64,000 nucleotides of DNA from assembly GCA_004554075.1 (NCBI GenBank), contig SFOB01000008.1:85371-149370 (forward strand). The letters are read 5' to 3'. Of the stretch, positions 15,754 to 24,259 are shown piece after piece. The notes below the pieces were generated by a model that had not been told where the DNA came from, did no database searches, and worked only from the letters and a program-made list of their open reading frames with translations. Both the position numbers and the translations under genes were made by a program. The DNA is from Treponema sp. (GTDB lineage Bacteria > Spirochaetota > Spirochaetia > Treponematales > Treponemataceae). Positions within the stretch are counted from its first letter, which is position 1, and every line of letters starts with the position of its first letter.

Positions 15754-16853
15754 TGAAAAAAGCGTTTCACTTTTTTTTATTTATAACCTCCTTTTGTATT
15801 TTAAACTTCACTGCCTGTTCCAATATAAAAAACCGCACCTGGAAAGACGAAGTAATTATCAATAAAAAATACCGCGATTTCGCAGAACAAGCGGATGCTT
15901 ATCTGCAGGAAGCAGGCTTTAAAGGCTCAGTGCTGATTGGGCGCGGAGAAAAGATTGTCTTTGCTAAGGGCTACGGCCTCTGTGATGAAAAGGCTGCGGC
16001 CCCCGACCAGTGTCCGATAGGAATAAACACAACTTTTGAGGCCGGGTCTATAAGTAAGCAGATGACGGCCGCCGCGGTGATGCAGCTGGCTCAGGCTGGG
16101 AAATTGTCGGTGGACGATAAGCTTTCAAAGTTCTTTCCGGATTTTGAAGCGGGCGACAAAATCACTGTTGAAATGCTTTTGAATATGCGCTCAGGGCTTA
16201 CTGATCACATCAATTCCGCTGATGATTTCTTCCCTAAAAACATTTACCGTAGAATTGAATTAAAGCAGATGGCCTGTGAGCCTGTTGAAAAAAATCTTGT
16301 TCTTGAATATCTGAATGAGGCACCTCTCCTTGCAGAACCGGATTCAACTTATTTCTATTGCAATACAAATTATTTTCTACTGGCACGTATTATTGAAATG
16401 ACCAGCGGCCTGTCTTATAGCGAATATATTCAGAAAAATATTTTTGACCGTTGCGGTATGACTCATACTAATCTGGAATTCCAAAAAACAGACACCCGCG
16501 GTTACGACTACAAAGGCCGTTATTACAGTATTCCGGCTTCACTTGCAGTCGGCTGTGGTGATGTTAATTCTTCTGCAACGGATCTTTTTAAGTGGAATGT
16601 ATTTTTTACCAGCGGTAAGGTTGTAAAGAAAAAAACATTCCAGAAAATGATTGATTCCGAATCTTACGGCTACGGAGTTTACTGCCACGAAGGTTCGATT
16701 TTTCATACCGGTGTAACGAATGTTTTTAATTCTTACGACGGCTATTATTTTGATGATAAGCTTTCTATAATTGTGTTGTCAAATTGCCCGGCTGCAAAGG
16801 TAAATACAACTACGGTTGCAAGAAATCTGCAGAAGATGTGGGCAGAACAATAG
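15753..16853 (+). CDS. serine hydrolase, class C beta-lactamase/PBP-like lipoprotein
   Basis: 366 residues. Lipoprotein signal peptide (lipobox NFTACSN, about residue 22). The three active-site motifs of the penicillin-recognising family are visible: SISK (nucleophile Ser, about 97-100), YCN (about 205) and HTG (about 310) in place of KTG. Members are esterases, D-aminopeptidases or beta-lactamases; the substrate cannot be told. The ATG at 15753 lies 6 bases after AGGAGG; the ATG at 15750 is also possible. Translation is probably coupled to the short leader ORF. Confidence 0.88.
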   Translation: MKKAFHFFLFITSFCILNFTACSNIKNRTWKDEVIINKKYRDFAEQADAYLQEAGFKGSVLIGRGEKIVFAKGYGLCDEKAAAPDQCPIGINTTFEAGSISKQMTAAAVMQLAQAGKLSVDDKLSKFFPDFEAGDKITVEMLLNMRSGLTDHINSADDFFPKNIYRRIELKQMACEPVEKNLVLEYLNEAPLLAEPDSTYFYCNTNYFLLARIIEMTSGLSYSEYIQKNIFDRCGMTHTNLEFQKTDTRGYDYKGRYYSIPASLAVGCGDVNSSATDLFKWNVFFTSGKVVKKKTFQKMIDSESYGYGVYCHEGSIFHTGVTNVFNSYDGYYFDDKLSIIVLSNCPAAKVNTTTVARNLQKMWAEQ

Positions 16854-16855
16854 CC

Positions 16856-16918
16856 TGTCATTCCGAACTTGTTTCGGAATCTATTTAATAGATGCTGAAA
16901 CAAGTTCAGCATGACGTG
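16856..16918. repeat. GTCATTCC-type inverted repeat, copy 2
   Basis: Same structure as 2002-2064, with paired changes (GTCATTCCGAAC..GTTTCGGAATC, then GATGCTGAAACAAGTTCAGC). It immediately follows the serine hydrolase stop. Confidence 0.8.
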
Positions 16919-16934
16919 GAATGATGGAGATTAT

Positions 16935-17543
16935 ATGGATTTAATAAAGAAACTTTTTCAATTATTTTTTTTGAATTGTTTGTGGCTGATCTGCTGTATT
17001 CCGGTAATTACAATTGGTGGTGCAACCTGTGCTGCGTATGCGGTTGCTTTGCGCCTTGCAGATGATGATGAAGAAGTTCAGAGTGTACGCGGTCTTGCTG
17101 CCAGATTCTTTAAGGCTCTTAAACAGGATTTTTTTCAGGGCATTTTGATTTTTCTTTTTACTATGGCATGCGGTGGCCTTGGGTATTTCTTATTTGACCG
17201 CGCTCGCGACTATGGTTTTAATCTGATTATAATTGCAGCGCTTGCTGTTTATTTTCTGATTGCCTTAGTTTTTAATATGTATGCTTATCCGCTGATTGCG
17301 CGTTATTCAAACTCTTTTGTTAATACTTTGAAAAACTCTGTTGCTCTATATGCGATGAATACAAAGGTAAGCTTTAGAACTTTGGGAATTGTACTTCTGG
17401 AAATTGCGGCTTTGTATTTTTCTAAATACATTTACTTTGCAGGTATGCTGATTTTGCCGGCTGTGATTTTTTATACTGTGAGCAGAACTGCGAAGGGAAT
17501 TTTCTTTAGGATGGAAAATCCGCAGCCTGTAGAAGAAGAATAG
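16935..17543 (+). CDS. YesL-like (DUF624) membrane protein
   Basis: 202 residues from the ATG at 16935, preceded by GGAGA. The earlier in-frame ATG at 16911 lies inside the repeat and is unlikely. Four to five membrane helices are visible, starting FFLNCLWLICCIPVITIGGATCAAY, which is the hallmark of the DUF624/YesL family. Such genes usually sit beside carbohydrate ABC transporters or two-component systems in Firmicutes and Treponema. Here it follows a serine hydrolase, so the neighbourhood does not explain it. Function unknown. Confidence 0.82.
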   Translation: MDLIKKLFQLFFLNCLWLICCIPVITIGGATCAAYAVALRLADDDEEVQSVRGLAARFFKALKQDFFQGILIFLFTMACGGLGYFLFDRARDYGFNLIIIAALAVYFLIALVFNMYAYPLIARYSNSFVNTLKNSVALYAMNTKVSFRTLGIVLLEIAALYFSKYIYFAGMLILPAVIFYTVSRTAKGIFFRMENPQPVEEE

Positions 17544-17546
17544 TGC

Positions 17547-17626
17547 AGGGGCGTTACGGGGGCGGAGCCCCCGTAAGAAAGGGTGGTGAGCAACGAAGTG
17601 CGAGCCAGGGGAAGGCCTTCCCCTTC
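17547..17626. repeat. GC-rich hairpin element, copy 1
   Basis: GGGGCGTTACGGGGGCGGAG..CCCCCGTAAG, then GAGCAACGAAGTGCGAGCC and the palindrome GGGGAAGGCCTTCCCC. The inverted copy at 30001-30088 keeps the same order of blocks. Confidence 0.75.
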
Positions 17627-17636
17627 TAACTTCTAT

Positions 17637-17665
17637 TTGAAAAAAATCTCATTTTATTCTATTAT
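17637..17665 (+). promoter_or_regulatory. promoter of purH
   Basis: TTGAAA (17637-17642), 17-base spacer, TATTAT (17660-17665), then 6 bases to the ATG at 17672. No ribosome binding site. Confidence 0.7.
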
Positions 17666-17671
17666 GTCCGC

Positions 17672-18847
17672 ATGAAAGAACTCGAACTCAAATATGGATG
17701 CAACCCGAACCAGAAGCCGGCTAGGGTTTTTATGGAAAATGGCGATCTTCCTATTACTGTTGTGAACGGAAGACCGGGATACATCAACCTGCTCGACGCT
17801 TTGAACGGATGGCAGCTTGTTAAGGAACTTAAGGAGGCTACCGGGCTTCCAGCTGCTACTTCTTTTAAGCACGTTTCTCCTGCTGGTGCTGCTGTTGGAC
17901 TTCCTCTTTCTGACACTCTCAAGAAGATTTATTTTACTGACAATGTTGAACTTACTCCGCTTGCCTGCGCTTATGCCCGCGCTCGTGGTGCTGACCGCAT
18001 GAGCTCTTTCGGCGATTTTATTTCTTTGAGCGATGAATGTGATGAGGCTACTGCGCTTCTTATTAAGAAGGAAGTTTCTGATGGTGTTATCGCTCCAGGC
18101 TATTCTGACAAGGCTCTTGAGATTTTGAAGGCTAAGAAGAATGGCAACTACTGTGTAATTCAGATTGATCCAAACTACGTTCCTGCTGAGCTTGAGCGCA
18201 AACAGGTGTTCGGCGTAACTTTTGAACAGGGACACAACTTTTTGAAAATCGACGAGAAGTCTGCTTTGTCTAACATCGTAACTAAGAACAAGACCTTGAG
18301 CGAAGATGACAAGCGCAACCTGATTATTTCTCTTATCGTTCTCAAGTACACTCAGTCTAACTCAGTTTGCTTTGTAAAGGACGGTCAGGCTATTGGTATT
18401 GGTGCCGGTCAGCAGAGCCGTGTTCACTGTACTCGTCTTGCCGGTCAGAAGGCTGATAACTGGTGGCTGCGTCAGTCGCCTCAGGTTCTTGGACTTCAGT
18501 TTGTAGACGGCATTAAGCGCGCAGACCGCGACAACGCAATCGACGTTTACATCGGCGAAGAATATATGGACGTTCTTGCTGAAGGTAAGTGGCAGAATAT
18601 TTTCAAGGTAAAGCCTGAAGTATTCACCCGCGAAGCTAAGGCTGAATGGATTTCTAAGAATACAAACGTTGCACTTGGTTCAGATGCCTTCTTCCCATTC
18701 GGCGACAACATCGACCGTGCAAAGAAGAGCGGTGTAACTGTTATCGCTCAGCCGGGCGGATCTGTTCGCGACGACCTCGTAATCGAAGCTGCAGACGGAT
18801 ACGGAATGGTTATGTGCTTTAACGGTATTAGATTATTCCATCACTAG
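17672..18847 (+). CDS. purH: AICAR formyltransferase (stand-alone, PurH C-domain)
   Basis: 391 residues. It contains only the formyltransferase part of PurH, with characteristic segments LELKYGCNPNQ, ATSFKHVSPAGAAVG, YTQSNSVCFVKDGQAIGIGAGQQSRVHC and GSDAFFPF. It transfers a formyl group from 10-formyl-THF to AICAR, giving FAICAR. The N-terminal IMP cyclohydrolase domain is absent; the PurO-type enzyme 2 kb upstream supplies that step. The gene is monocistronic, with its own promoter and a leaderless-type start. No purine riboswitch is visible in the short space before the -35. Confidence 0.95.
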   Translation: MKELELKYGCNPNQKPARVFMENGDLPITVVNGRPGYINLLDALNGWQLVKELKEATGLPAATSFKHVSPAGAAVGLPLSDTLKKIYFTDNVELTPLACAYARARGADRMSSFGDFISLSDECDEATALLIKKEVSDGVIAPGYSDKALEILKAKKNGNYCVIQIDPNYVPAELERKQVFGVTFEQGHNFLKIDEKSALSNIVTKNKTLSEDDKRNLIISLIVLKYTQSNSVCFVKDGQAIGIGAGQQSRVHCTRLAGQKADNWWLRQSPQVLGLQFVDGIKRADRDNAIDVYIGEEYMDVLAEGKWQNIFKVKPEVFTREAKAEWISKNTNVALGSDAFFPFGDNIDRAKKSGVTVIAQPGGSVRDDLVIEAADGYGMVMCFNGIRLFHH

Positions 18848-18862
18848 TCTATTGCTGAACAA

Positions 18863-18970
18863 GCGTTAGGCACTGGAGGGGGACGCCCGGAGGGCGTCCG
18901 TGCGAAGCACCGACCGTAGGGGAGCCCGGAAACGCCGACCGGCGCGGCGAATGCCGCGACGGGAACGCCC
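18863..18970. repeat. GC-rich multi-hairpin intergenic element
   Basis: About 108 bp, very GC-rich beside AT-rich flanks. Contains GGACGCCCGGAGGGCGTCC, GTGCGAAGCAC and GCGGCGAATGCCGC hairpins. It lies between purH and the MATE gene and looks like a repeated Treponema-type element; only one copy is in this window. Confidence 0.65.
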
Positions 18971-19012
18971 AATTATTTAAAAATACTTATTTATTCTATC
19001 TTATATTTTTAC

Positions 19013-19018
19013 TATAAT
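19013..19018 (+). promoter_or_regulatory. -10 box of the MATE transporter gene
   Basis: TATAAT 8 bases before the ATG at 19027, no ribosome binding site. The -35 is weak (TTTATT at 18990-18995). Confidence 0.55.
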
Positions 19019-19026
19019 TCTTTTCT

Positions 19027-20352
19027 ATGCTTTTCAAATCAGAATACAAAAACAAACTCGTAAAAATTTTTGTTCCTATCATGCTGAGCAACCTGATTGC
19101 TCAGATTCAGATGTTTATTGACCGCATCTTTTTAGGACGTATGGATATACTTTACATGAGTGCAGTTGGTAATGCGACTGCGCCGATGTGGACTACAATG
19201 TCTTTTGTTTTTTCTATGGCCATGGGAGCTTCGATTATTATAAGCCAGTCGGTTGGCGAAAAGGATATTGAAAAATCTAAGGACTACGCGGCCTCCCTGA
19301 TAAAGTTTCATAATGTAATTCCGGTTCTGCTCTTTTTATTCTGGACCTTCTGCAGTCCTCTTGTTTTTAAGCTGATGGGCGTTTCGGAAAATGTAATGAA
19401 GCCTTGCGTTACTTATACAAGAATTTATGCGCCGGTTTATCTGATTATCGGGCTCTGGGCTTCTTACTCGGTTGTTTTTCAGACTTCAAATTATACTAAG
19501 CCTCTGGTTGCTTATGGAATTCTCCGATCGGTTTTGAATATCATACTTGATTATCTTTTGATATTTGGAAACTTCGGTTTTCCTCGTATGGAAATTGCGG
19601 GTGCGGCTCTTGGTACTACAATTGCTGAATATGTCGGCGCGATTTACCTTTTGTACATAACAATTTCAAAGAAGGATAAGTTTTTTACCAGCCCGGGCCT
19701 TAAGAGAATTCTTAGCGCAAAAATCAGTCCATATTTTAAATCTATAAAGCTTGGAATTCCTACCGCCTGCGAAGATCTGCTCTGGAACCTGGGAAATCTT
19801 TGTATCATCCGAATTCTCAACACAATTGATGAAAGGGCGGCCGGAATCTACTCTATGGTATTTACTGTGGAGATTCTTTTTGTTGTAGTGATTGGTGCTA
19901 TCGGAAGTGGTACTATGACCTTGTCTGGTGAGGCAACGGGAGCTAAGGATATGAAACTCTACCGATCGGTAGTTAAGACTTCCGTCAGATGGGCCTTTCT
20001 GGTTGCGGCCTTTGCCCTGATTTTTGTTTCGATTTTCCCTCGTCTGACTTTGAGCCTCTTTACAACGGATAAAGAAGTTATTGAGATGTCGGTAATCTAT
20101 ATTATTCTTGTTGCGGCAAATCTTTTTGGAAAGTCCGGCAACATAATTATTGGAAACGGTATCCGCGGTTATGGCGATACAAAATGGATGTTCTTTACTC
20201 AAGCCTTGGGAACTGTTGGAGTAGTAGGCCTTTCCTGCCTTTGTGTTTTTGTTTTCAAACTTGGAATGCTTGGTGTCTTCATTGCGGTTTTGTGCGATGA
20301 AGCTTTGCGTGCAATAATTAACTTTATTCGTTTCTTAAGGATTAAATTTTAG
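19027..20352 (+). CDS. MATE family multidrug/organic cation efflux transporter
   Basis: 441 residues with twelve predicted membrane helices, starting with FVPIMLSNLIAQIQMFIDRIFLGRM, the typical MATE first-helix segment. It exports drugs or metabolites in exchange for Na+ or H+. The two homologous halves are recognisable (a second PxACEDLLWNLGNL-type segment in the middle). The start has TATAAT 8 bases upstream and no ribosome binding site. Four bases separate its stop from the 2-hydroxyacid dehydrogenase, so the two share an mRNA. Confidence 0.92.
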   Translation: MLFKSEYKNKLVKIFVPIMLSNLIAQIQMFIDRIFLGRMDILYMSAVGNATAPMWTTMSFVFSMAMGASIIISQSVGEKDIEKSKDYAASLIKFHNVIPVLLFLFWTFCSPLVFKLMGVSENVMKPCVTYTRIYAPVYLIIGLWASYSVVFQTSNYTKPLVAYGILRSVLNIILDYLLIFGNFGFPRMEIAGAALGTTIAEYVGAIYLLYITISKKDKFFTSPGLKRILSAKISPYFKSIKLGIPTACEDLLWNLGNLCIIRILNTIDERAAGIYSMVFTVEILFVVVIGAIGSGTMTLSGEATGAKDMKLYRSVVKTSVRWAFLVAAFALIFVSIFPRLTLSLFTTDKEVIEMSVIYIILVAANLFGKSGNIIIGNGIRGYGDTKWMFFTQALGTVGVVGLSCLCVFVFKLGMLGVFIAVLCDEALRAIINFIRFLRIKF

Positions 20353-20356
20353 AATT

Positions 20357-21316
20357 ATGAAAATCTTAGTAATTAACAATATGCTTGAGCAGAAGCATCT
20401 GGATCAGATAAAAAGTGTGGCTGATTCTCTCGGTCACGAGGTCTTCTTTTACACCGCAGAGGCAGAAATTCCACAGAGTAATTTTGATGCTGATATAATT
20501 TATGGCTTTGCGCCTTCTATTGTAAAGACAAGCAAAAATCTTAAGTGGCTTTGTGTGCCTTGGGCTGGAGTTGATTCTCTTATGGTACCCGGTTACTTTG
20601 CAAATGAAGACTGCCTTCTTACAAATGCGGCCGGCGCATACGGAGTTTCAATCGCAGAACACATGATTGCCGTTTCCCTTGTGATGATGCGCCGTCTGGA
20701 CGAGTTTATGGCAGAGACGAGGGCAGGTCAGTGGAAGCTGCCACGGCCTCAGAAGTCTTTGAAGGACTGTCGCATTACAGTGCTTGGCACCGGTGACATT
20801 GGAAGTACTTTTGCGAAAAGAGCCAAGGCATTTGAGCCCGCAAGCATTGTGGGAGTTTGTCGCAGCGGAAAAAGCAGTCAGCCGATTTACGACAAGGTTC
20901 TGCCTGTCAGCCAGCTGGATACGGTTTTGCCGGAAACAGATTTGCTTGCTATGAGTTTGCCTGCAACAGAAGAAACTCGTGGTATTCTTTCACGAGGGCG
21001 ACTTGAGCTTTTACCGGAAGGTGCTTACATTGTAAATGTTGGCCGCGGTTCTGCAATTGACGAAGACGCTCTTGCTGATGCACTGGATTCTGGCCGTCTG
21101 GCTGGTGCTGCTCTTGATGTTTTCCAGACGGAACCTCTGCCTGAGGGTAACCGCCTTTGGAAAACTAAGAATCTTTTGATTACACCTCACGTTGCGGGAA
21201 ACATGACTCTGCCTTATACAAAAGATAAGAATGTAAACATGTTTCTTGAAGACCTGGAGAACTTTACAAAAGGAGCCCAGCTTCATTATCTGGTAGATAA
21301 AAAACTGGGCTATTAA
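20357..21316 (+). CDS. D-isomer-specific 2-hydroxyacid dehydrogenase
   Basis: 319 residues. The NAD(P) fold motif VLGTGDIGSTFAKR is at about 140-153. Catalytic residues: Arg in NVGRGSAID (about 230), Glu in FQTEPLPEG (about 260), His in TPHVAGN (about 277). It reduces a 2-keto acid to a D-2-hydroxy acid, or the reverse; the substrate cannot be read from the sequence. It follows the MATE gene by 4 bases and converges on the minus-strand gene at 21330, with a TTTGC/GCAAA hairpin at the junction. Confidence 0.9.
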   Translation: MKILVINNMLEQKHLDQIKSVADSLGHEVFFYTAEAEIPQSNFDADIIYGFAPSIVKTSKNLKWLCVPWAGVDSLMVPGYFANEDCLLTNAAGAYGVSIAEHMIAVSLVMMRRLDEFMAETRAGQWKLPRPQKSLKDCRITVLGTGDIGSTFAKRAKAFEPASIVGVCRSGKSSQPIYDKVLPVSQLDTVLPETDLLAMSLPATEETRGILSRGRLELLPEGAYIVNVGRGSAIDEDALADALDSGRLAGAALDVFQTEPLPEGNRLWKTKNLLITPHVAGNMTLPYTKDKNVNMFLEDLENFTKGAQLHYLVDKKLGY

Positions 21317-21329
21317 TTTTTCTTTGCAT

Positions 21330-22502
21330 TTAGCAAACGATGTAGAGTCCTGCTGCGGAGGCCTTGTAATCCTTAGGGATTGCGAGGCCTTCTACATTCA
21401 TACCGTACCAGTAAAGTTCCTGGCGGGGACTCAAGAAGCTGCAGAGCCAGAAGATATATAACTGATCTATTCTTTCTTTTACACCGTGCATCTCAGGAAG
21501 CATAATTTCTTCCATCGGTTTTTCTGTTGCTTCTGCAATTTCTTTTACAATTGGAATTATGGCTCGGGTGATGATTTTCTCCAATTCAGAAATAACTTCT
21601 TCTTTGAAAACAGGAATCATAGGCTTGTAAGTGTCGTCACGCTTTTCCACAACTCCATTCTTTTCAAAATTTTCCAGACACTTCTGCTCTTCCTCTGTAA
21701 AATCACGCTTTATTCCTTTTACAAGATTCAGATAAAAATCAATATTTTCCCGGGTCAGATAATTATTTCTGCCGCATTCCGAAGCCATTCCAATCGGCAC
21801 TTCTTCAAAGCTGCAGGGGAAAGGTGCGTAATCAAAAACGTTGTTGTACCGGTATTGATCATAATGCTGATAATAGGTTGAAGTTTGTGTAAGTCGTCTT
21901 TCCAGATGATCATCTTCGATTTTTTCATCAGCATAATTATATGAAGCGCAAAGGGAATAATTGTAGTTATTTGTTCTCCAGTCACTATTGTTGAAGATGA
22001 CTTCATCAGTTTTGTCAGAAAAGTAAGAACGGAATTCTGAAATCATACAGTTATCGGTTATGGTATACAAAAACCAGTTTAAGTATGAAAGATCAAAATC
22101 ATTTCCGTAAAAATCCAGAGCTGCAATTTTATCCTTTAAAGAAAAAAGTATGTCATTTATTTTCTTTGGAATCTCGTGTTCCTCAGAAAAATTATAGCAC
22201 AAAAGGCCTGCTTCGTAATTTTTCTTCAGATAAAGCATTGGGAAAATTGTAAGATATTTTCCGTCAATCTTTTTCATCATTTTTGCATTACAAAAAGAAT
22301 CAAGTGCATCCTGAATGTATTCGTGAGGAGTCTGAAGTGCCTGGGAAAGCTCCTCAACAGATTTTGCCTGGTCATAACAAAGCAAGGTAAGCTGCTGTCT
22401 GAAAATACCGTTCATCTCGCGCATAGCAGGAGATGCCCATCCGCAATAAGAAACCCGAAATTCTGCGGGTGCATAGGAAAGCTGTTTATCTATCTTTTTC
22501 AT
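21330..22502 (-). CDS. stand-alone paralogue of the sigma-fusion C-terminal module
   Basis: 390 residues from the ATG at 22502, which has GGAG 8 bases upstream. The GTG at 22523 is less likely. There is no sigma domain. It aligns along its length with residues about 180-552 of the upstream gene's product: a winged-helix-like start (ELSQALQTPHEYIQDALDSF against QLASKLDLPQLFLEDSITKL), a shared FYGNDF, NGV(V/L)EK followed by IPV, and a similar hydrophobic C-terminus. No membrane segment. It is the second gene of a two-gene operon, 24 bases after the fusion gene. Function unknown; it may be a partner or competitor of the fused module. Confidence 0.7.
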   Translation of the reverse strand: MKKIDKQLSYAPAEFRVSYCGWASPAMREMNGIFRQQLTLLCYDQAKSVEELSQALQTPHEYIQDALDSFCNAKMMKKIDGKYLTIFPMLYLKKNYEAGLLCYNFSEEHEIPKKINDILFSLKDKIAALDFYGNDFDLSYLNWFLYTITDNCMISEFRSYFSDKTDEVIFNNSDWRTNNYNYSLCASYNYADEKIEDDHLERRLTQTSTYYQHYDQYRYNNVFDYAPFPCSFEEVPIGMASECGRNNYLTRENIDFYLNLVKGIKRDFTEEEQKCLENFEKNGVVEKRDDTYKPMIPVFKEEVISELEKIITRAIIPIVKEIAEATEKPMEEIMLPEMHGVKERIDQLYIFWLCSFLSPRQELYWYGMNVEGLAIPKDYKASAAGLYIVC

Positions 22503-22526
22503 TTTCAAATCTCCTTTACTCACACT

Positions 22527-24185
22527 TTACTCACAAAGCAAAACCATAGCTGCACACGAAGCGTTTTTGCCTTCTGCAAAACAAACCAGCTTATTATCAA
22601 TTGCGTACTGCATCAGCATGGAATCTAAGCTCTTGTTGTTTCCAAGCGGAATGACATGCCAGAAGGAAGCCCACAAAAGATCATGCCGGATATAAGGCAG
22701 CACAACTTTTTCCTGTGCCTTGTAAAGCGCATCATAATATTCTATTGAAAGGTCTTTGAATTTTTCGTGCCATATTTTGCACCACTTATCCACCTGCGCA
22801 AAAGTGATGACCGGGATTGTTCCCTTGTAGCCGGCCTGAGTTTTTTCAAGCACGCCATTGTTCAGCATATCTGCAACAAGCATTTCTTCTTTTTCTGAAA
22901 GAGCCTTCTTTGGATTTTTTATGAGCTCAAGATAAAGACCTGTGTTGCCGCTGTTGAGCCAGTCGAGGCGGTCGAGGTCAAGTTCACATTCATACCCGTC
23001 TTTTTCATAATGCATTGTGTTGATTGTATTATGAAATTCAATATGACCGTATTCTGGAATGGTATAAACATTAAAATTGTAGCCGGGGCCTATCAAAGAA
23101 GTTTCTTCTTTAGAAATGCTTTCAGGTTCATCTTCATACCAGCCGGTAAGATAAAAGTTTCTCCAGAATCTGTCTGGCAGTCCCTTACCGTATTTTTCGC
23201 GAAGATAGTCTCCACCGGTCTTTTTACCAAACTCTCTGTCCGAGCGGATTATGAAATATGGAAGAAGATATTCCCATTCAAAATCATTGCCGTAAAAATC
23301 TTCCTTCAAAAGCTCCGCCTTCATGCCATTAAGAATTTCAAAATAGCGTTCGGCGATTTTCAAATCCCGACAAATCTGGCGGTCAATTTCTTCTGCCTTT
23401 CTACGTACTGACTTTGGAAAAATGGTAAAGTCTGTAAGATAGTGGCCTTTCTTTTCTTCAAAGAGAACATTCGCCCGAACAAGTTTTGTAATGCTGTCTT
23501 CCAAAAAGAGCTGGGGAAGGTCAAGCTTCGACGCAAGCTGGCTGGCAGTCTGACTTTTTTCGCGACAGAGAAATAAAATCTGTCTGTCTATCAAAGTAGA
23601 AATTGCCATCCAGGCCTGGTTTGCATTCATGTAAAATTCAAGCTCAAAATCGATAATAAATTTTTTCTTTTCAGGTTTTTCTTTTCGATTTTCCATAGTT
23701 TCAAAATTCTCCTTAAGATTTTTTCGGGCATCAGATAAGCGGCTTGTTACTGTACCCGTGGGGAGCTTAAGGGCGGTGGCAATTTCTTTTACACTCTGAT
23801 TTTTGATGTAGAAGCGCACCAGAATATCTCTGTGAATATTGGCAAGCTTTGTCATTGATTTTGAAAGCAGCTCCAGTTCTTCCTGTTTGATATAATCTCC
23901 AATAGATTTATCAAAACCAAGAAGGCTGTTTTCCATGTCATCAAGACTGATTTTTACCGGACGCTTTTTTCTGTAAAAATCAACAACCTTGTTATGCGCA
24001 ATCTGCCAGAAAAGACCGTAGAAGTTTTCAATCTTTTTTCCGCTTCGCAAAATCAGCAGGGCATCAACAATGATTTCCTGTGCAAGATCCTGCGCTTCTT
24101 CCTTGTCTGAAATTTTCTTCCAGCAAAAAAGAAAAGTCTTTTCCATCAAATCGTCTGTAATTACCTTGTCCACCGTAAGCTCCAC
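22527..24185 (-). CDS. ECF-like sigma-70 factor fused to a large C-terminal module
   Basis: 552 residues from the GTG at 24185. Residues about 10-75 are sigma region 2 (EEAQDLAQEIIVDALL, then WQIAHNKVVDFYRKKRP). Residues about 110-165 are region 4 (HRDILVRFYIKNQSVKEIATALKLPTGTVTSRLSDARKNL is the segment, seen in pieces). After a Lys/Glu linker, residues about 180-552 form a second, mostly cytoplasmic-looking module with a winged-helix start; the following gene encodes the same module alone. Ordinary ECF factors are near 180 residues. No anti-sigma gene is nearby, so the module may sense the signal itself. A 14-bp palindrome lies just upstream. Confidence 0.85.
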   Translation of the reverse strand: MELTVDKVITDDLMEKTFLFCWKKISDKEEAQDLAQEIIVDALLILRSGKKIENFYGLFWQIAHNKVVDFYRKKRPVKISLDDMENSLLGFDKSIGDYIKQEELELLSKSMTKLANIHRDILVRFYIKNQSVKEIATALKLPTGTVTSRLSDARKNLKENFETMENRKEKPEKKKFIIDFELEFYMNANQAWMAISTLIDRQILFLCREKSQTASQLASKLDLPQLFLEDSITKLVRANVLFEEKKGHYLTDFTIFPKSVRRKAEEIDRQICRDLKIAERYFEILNGMKAELLKEDFYGNDFEWEYLLPYFIIRSDREFGKKTGGDYLREKYGKGLPDRFWRNFYLTGWYEDEPESISKEETSLIGPGYNFNVYTIPEYGHIEFHNTINTMHYEKDGYECELDLDRLDWLNSGNTGLYLELIKNPKKALSEKEEMLVADMLNNGVLEKTQAGYKGTIPVITFAQVDKWCKIWHEKFKDLSIEYYDALYKAQEKVVLPYIRHDLLWASFWHVIPLGNNKSLDSMLMQYAIDNKLVCFAEGKNASCAAMVLLCE

Positions 24186-24196
24186 TTTTTAAACTA

Positions 24197-24218
24197 TGTA
24201 ATCGATTACACTATTATA
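24197..24218 (-). promoter_or_regulatory. -10 box and palindromic operator of the sigma-fusion operon
   Basis: TATAAT (24213-24218, minus strand) followed by the perfect palindrome TGTAATCGATTACA (24197-24210), which would cover the transcription start. The central CG palindrome resembles LacI-family operators. No -35 match was seen. Confidence 0.6.
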
Positions 24219-24259
24219 GTCGAGAAAGAGCAGTTTTTGTTGGGTAAAAAAATAAAATT

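Noticed and set aside
17654..18235. 193-codon ORF antisense to purH
   Set aside because: Shadow of a strongly conserved gene; no start signal.
18863..18970. Structured RNA gene between purH and the MATE gene
   Set aside because: Several hairpins are present but no promoter precedes them; a repeat element is the simpler reading.
24197..24241. Classical sigma-70 -35 box for the sigma-fusion operon
   Set aside because: No hexamer resembling TTGACA was found 16-18 bases before TATAAT; the promoter type is left open.
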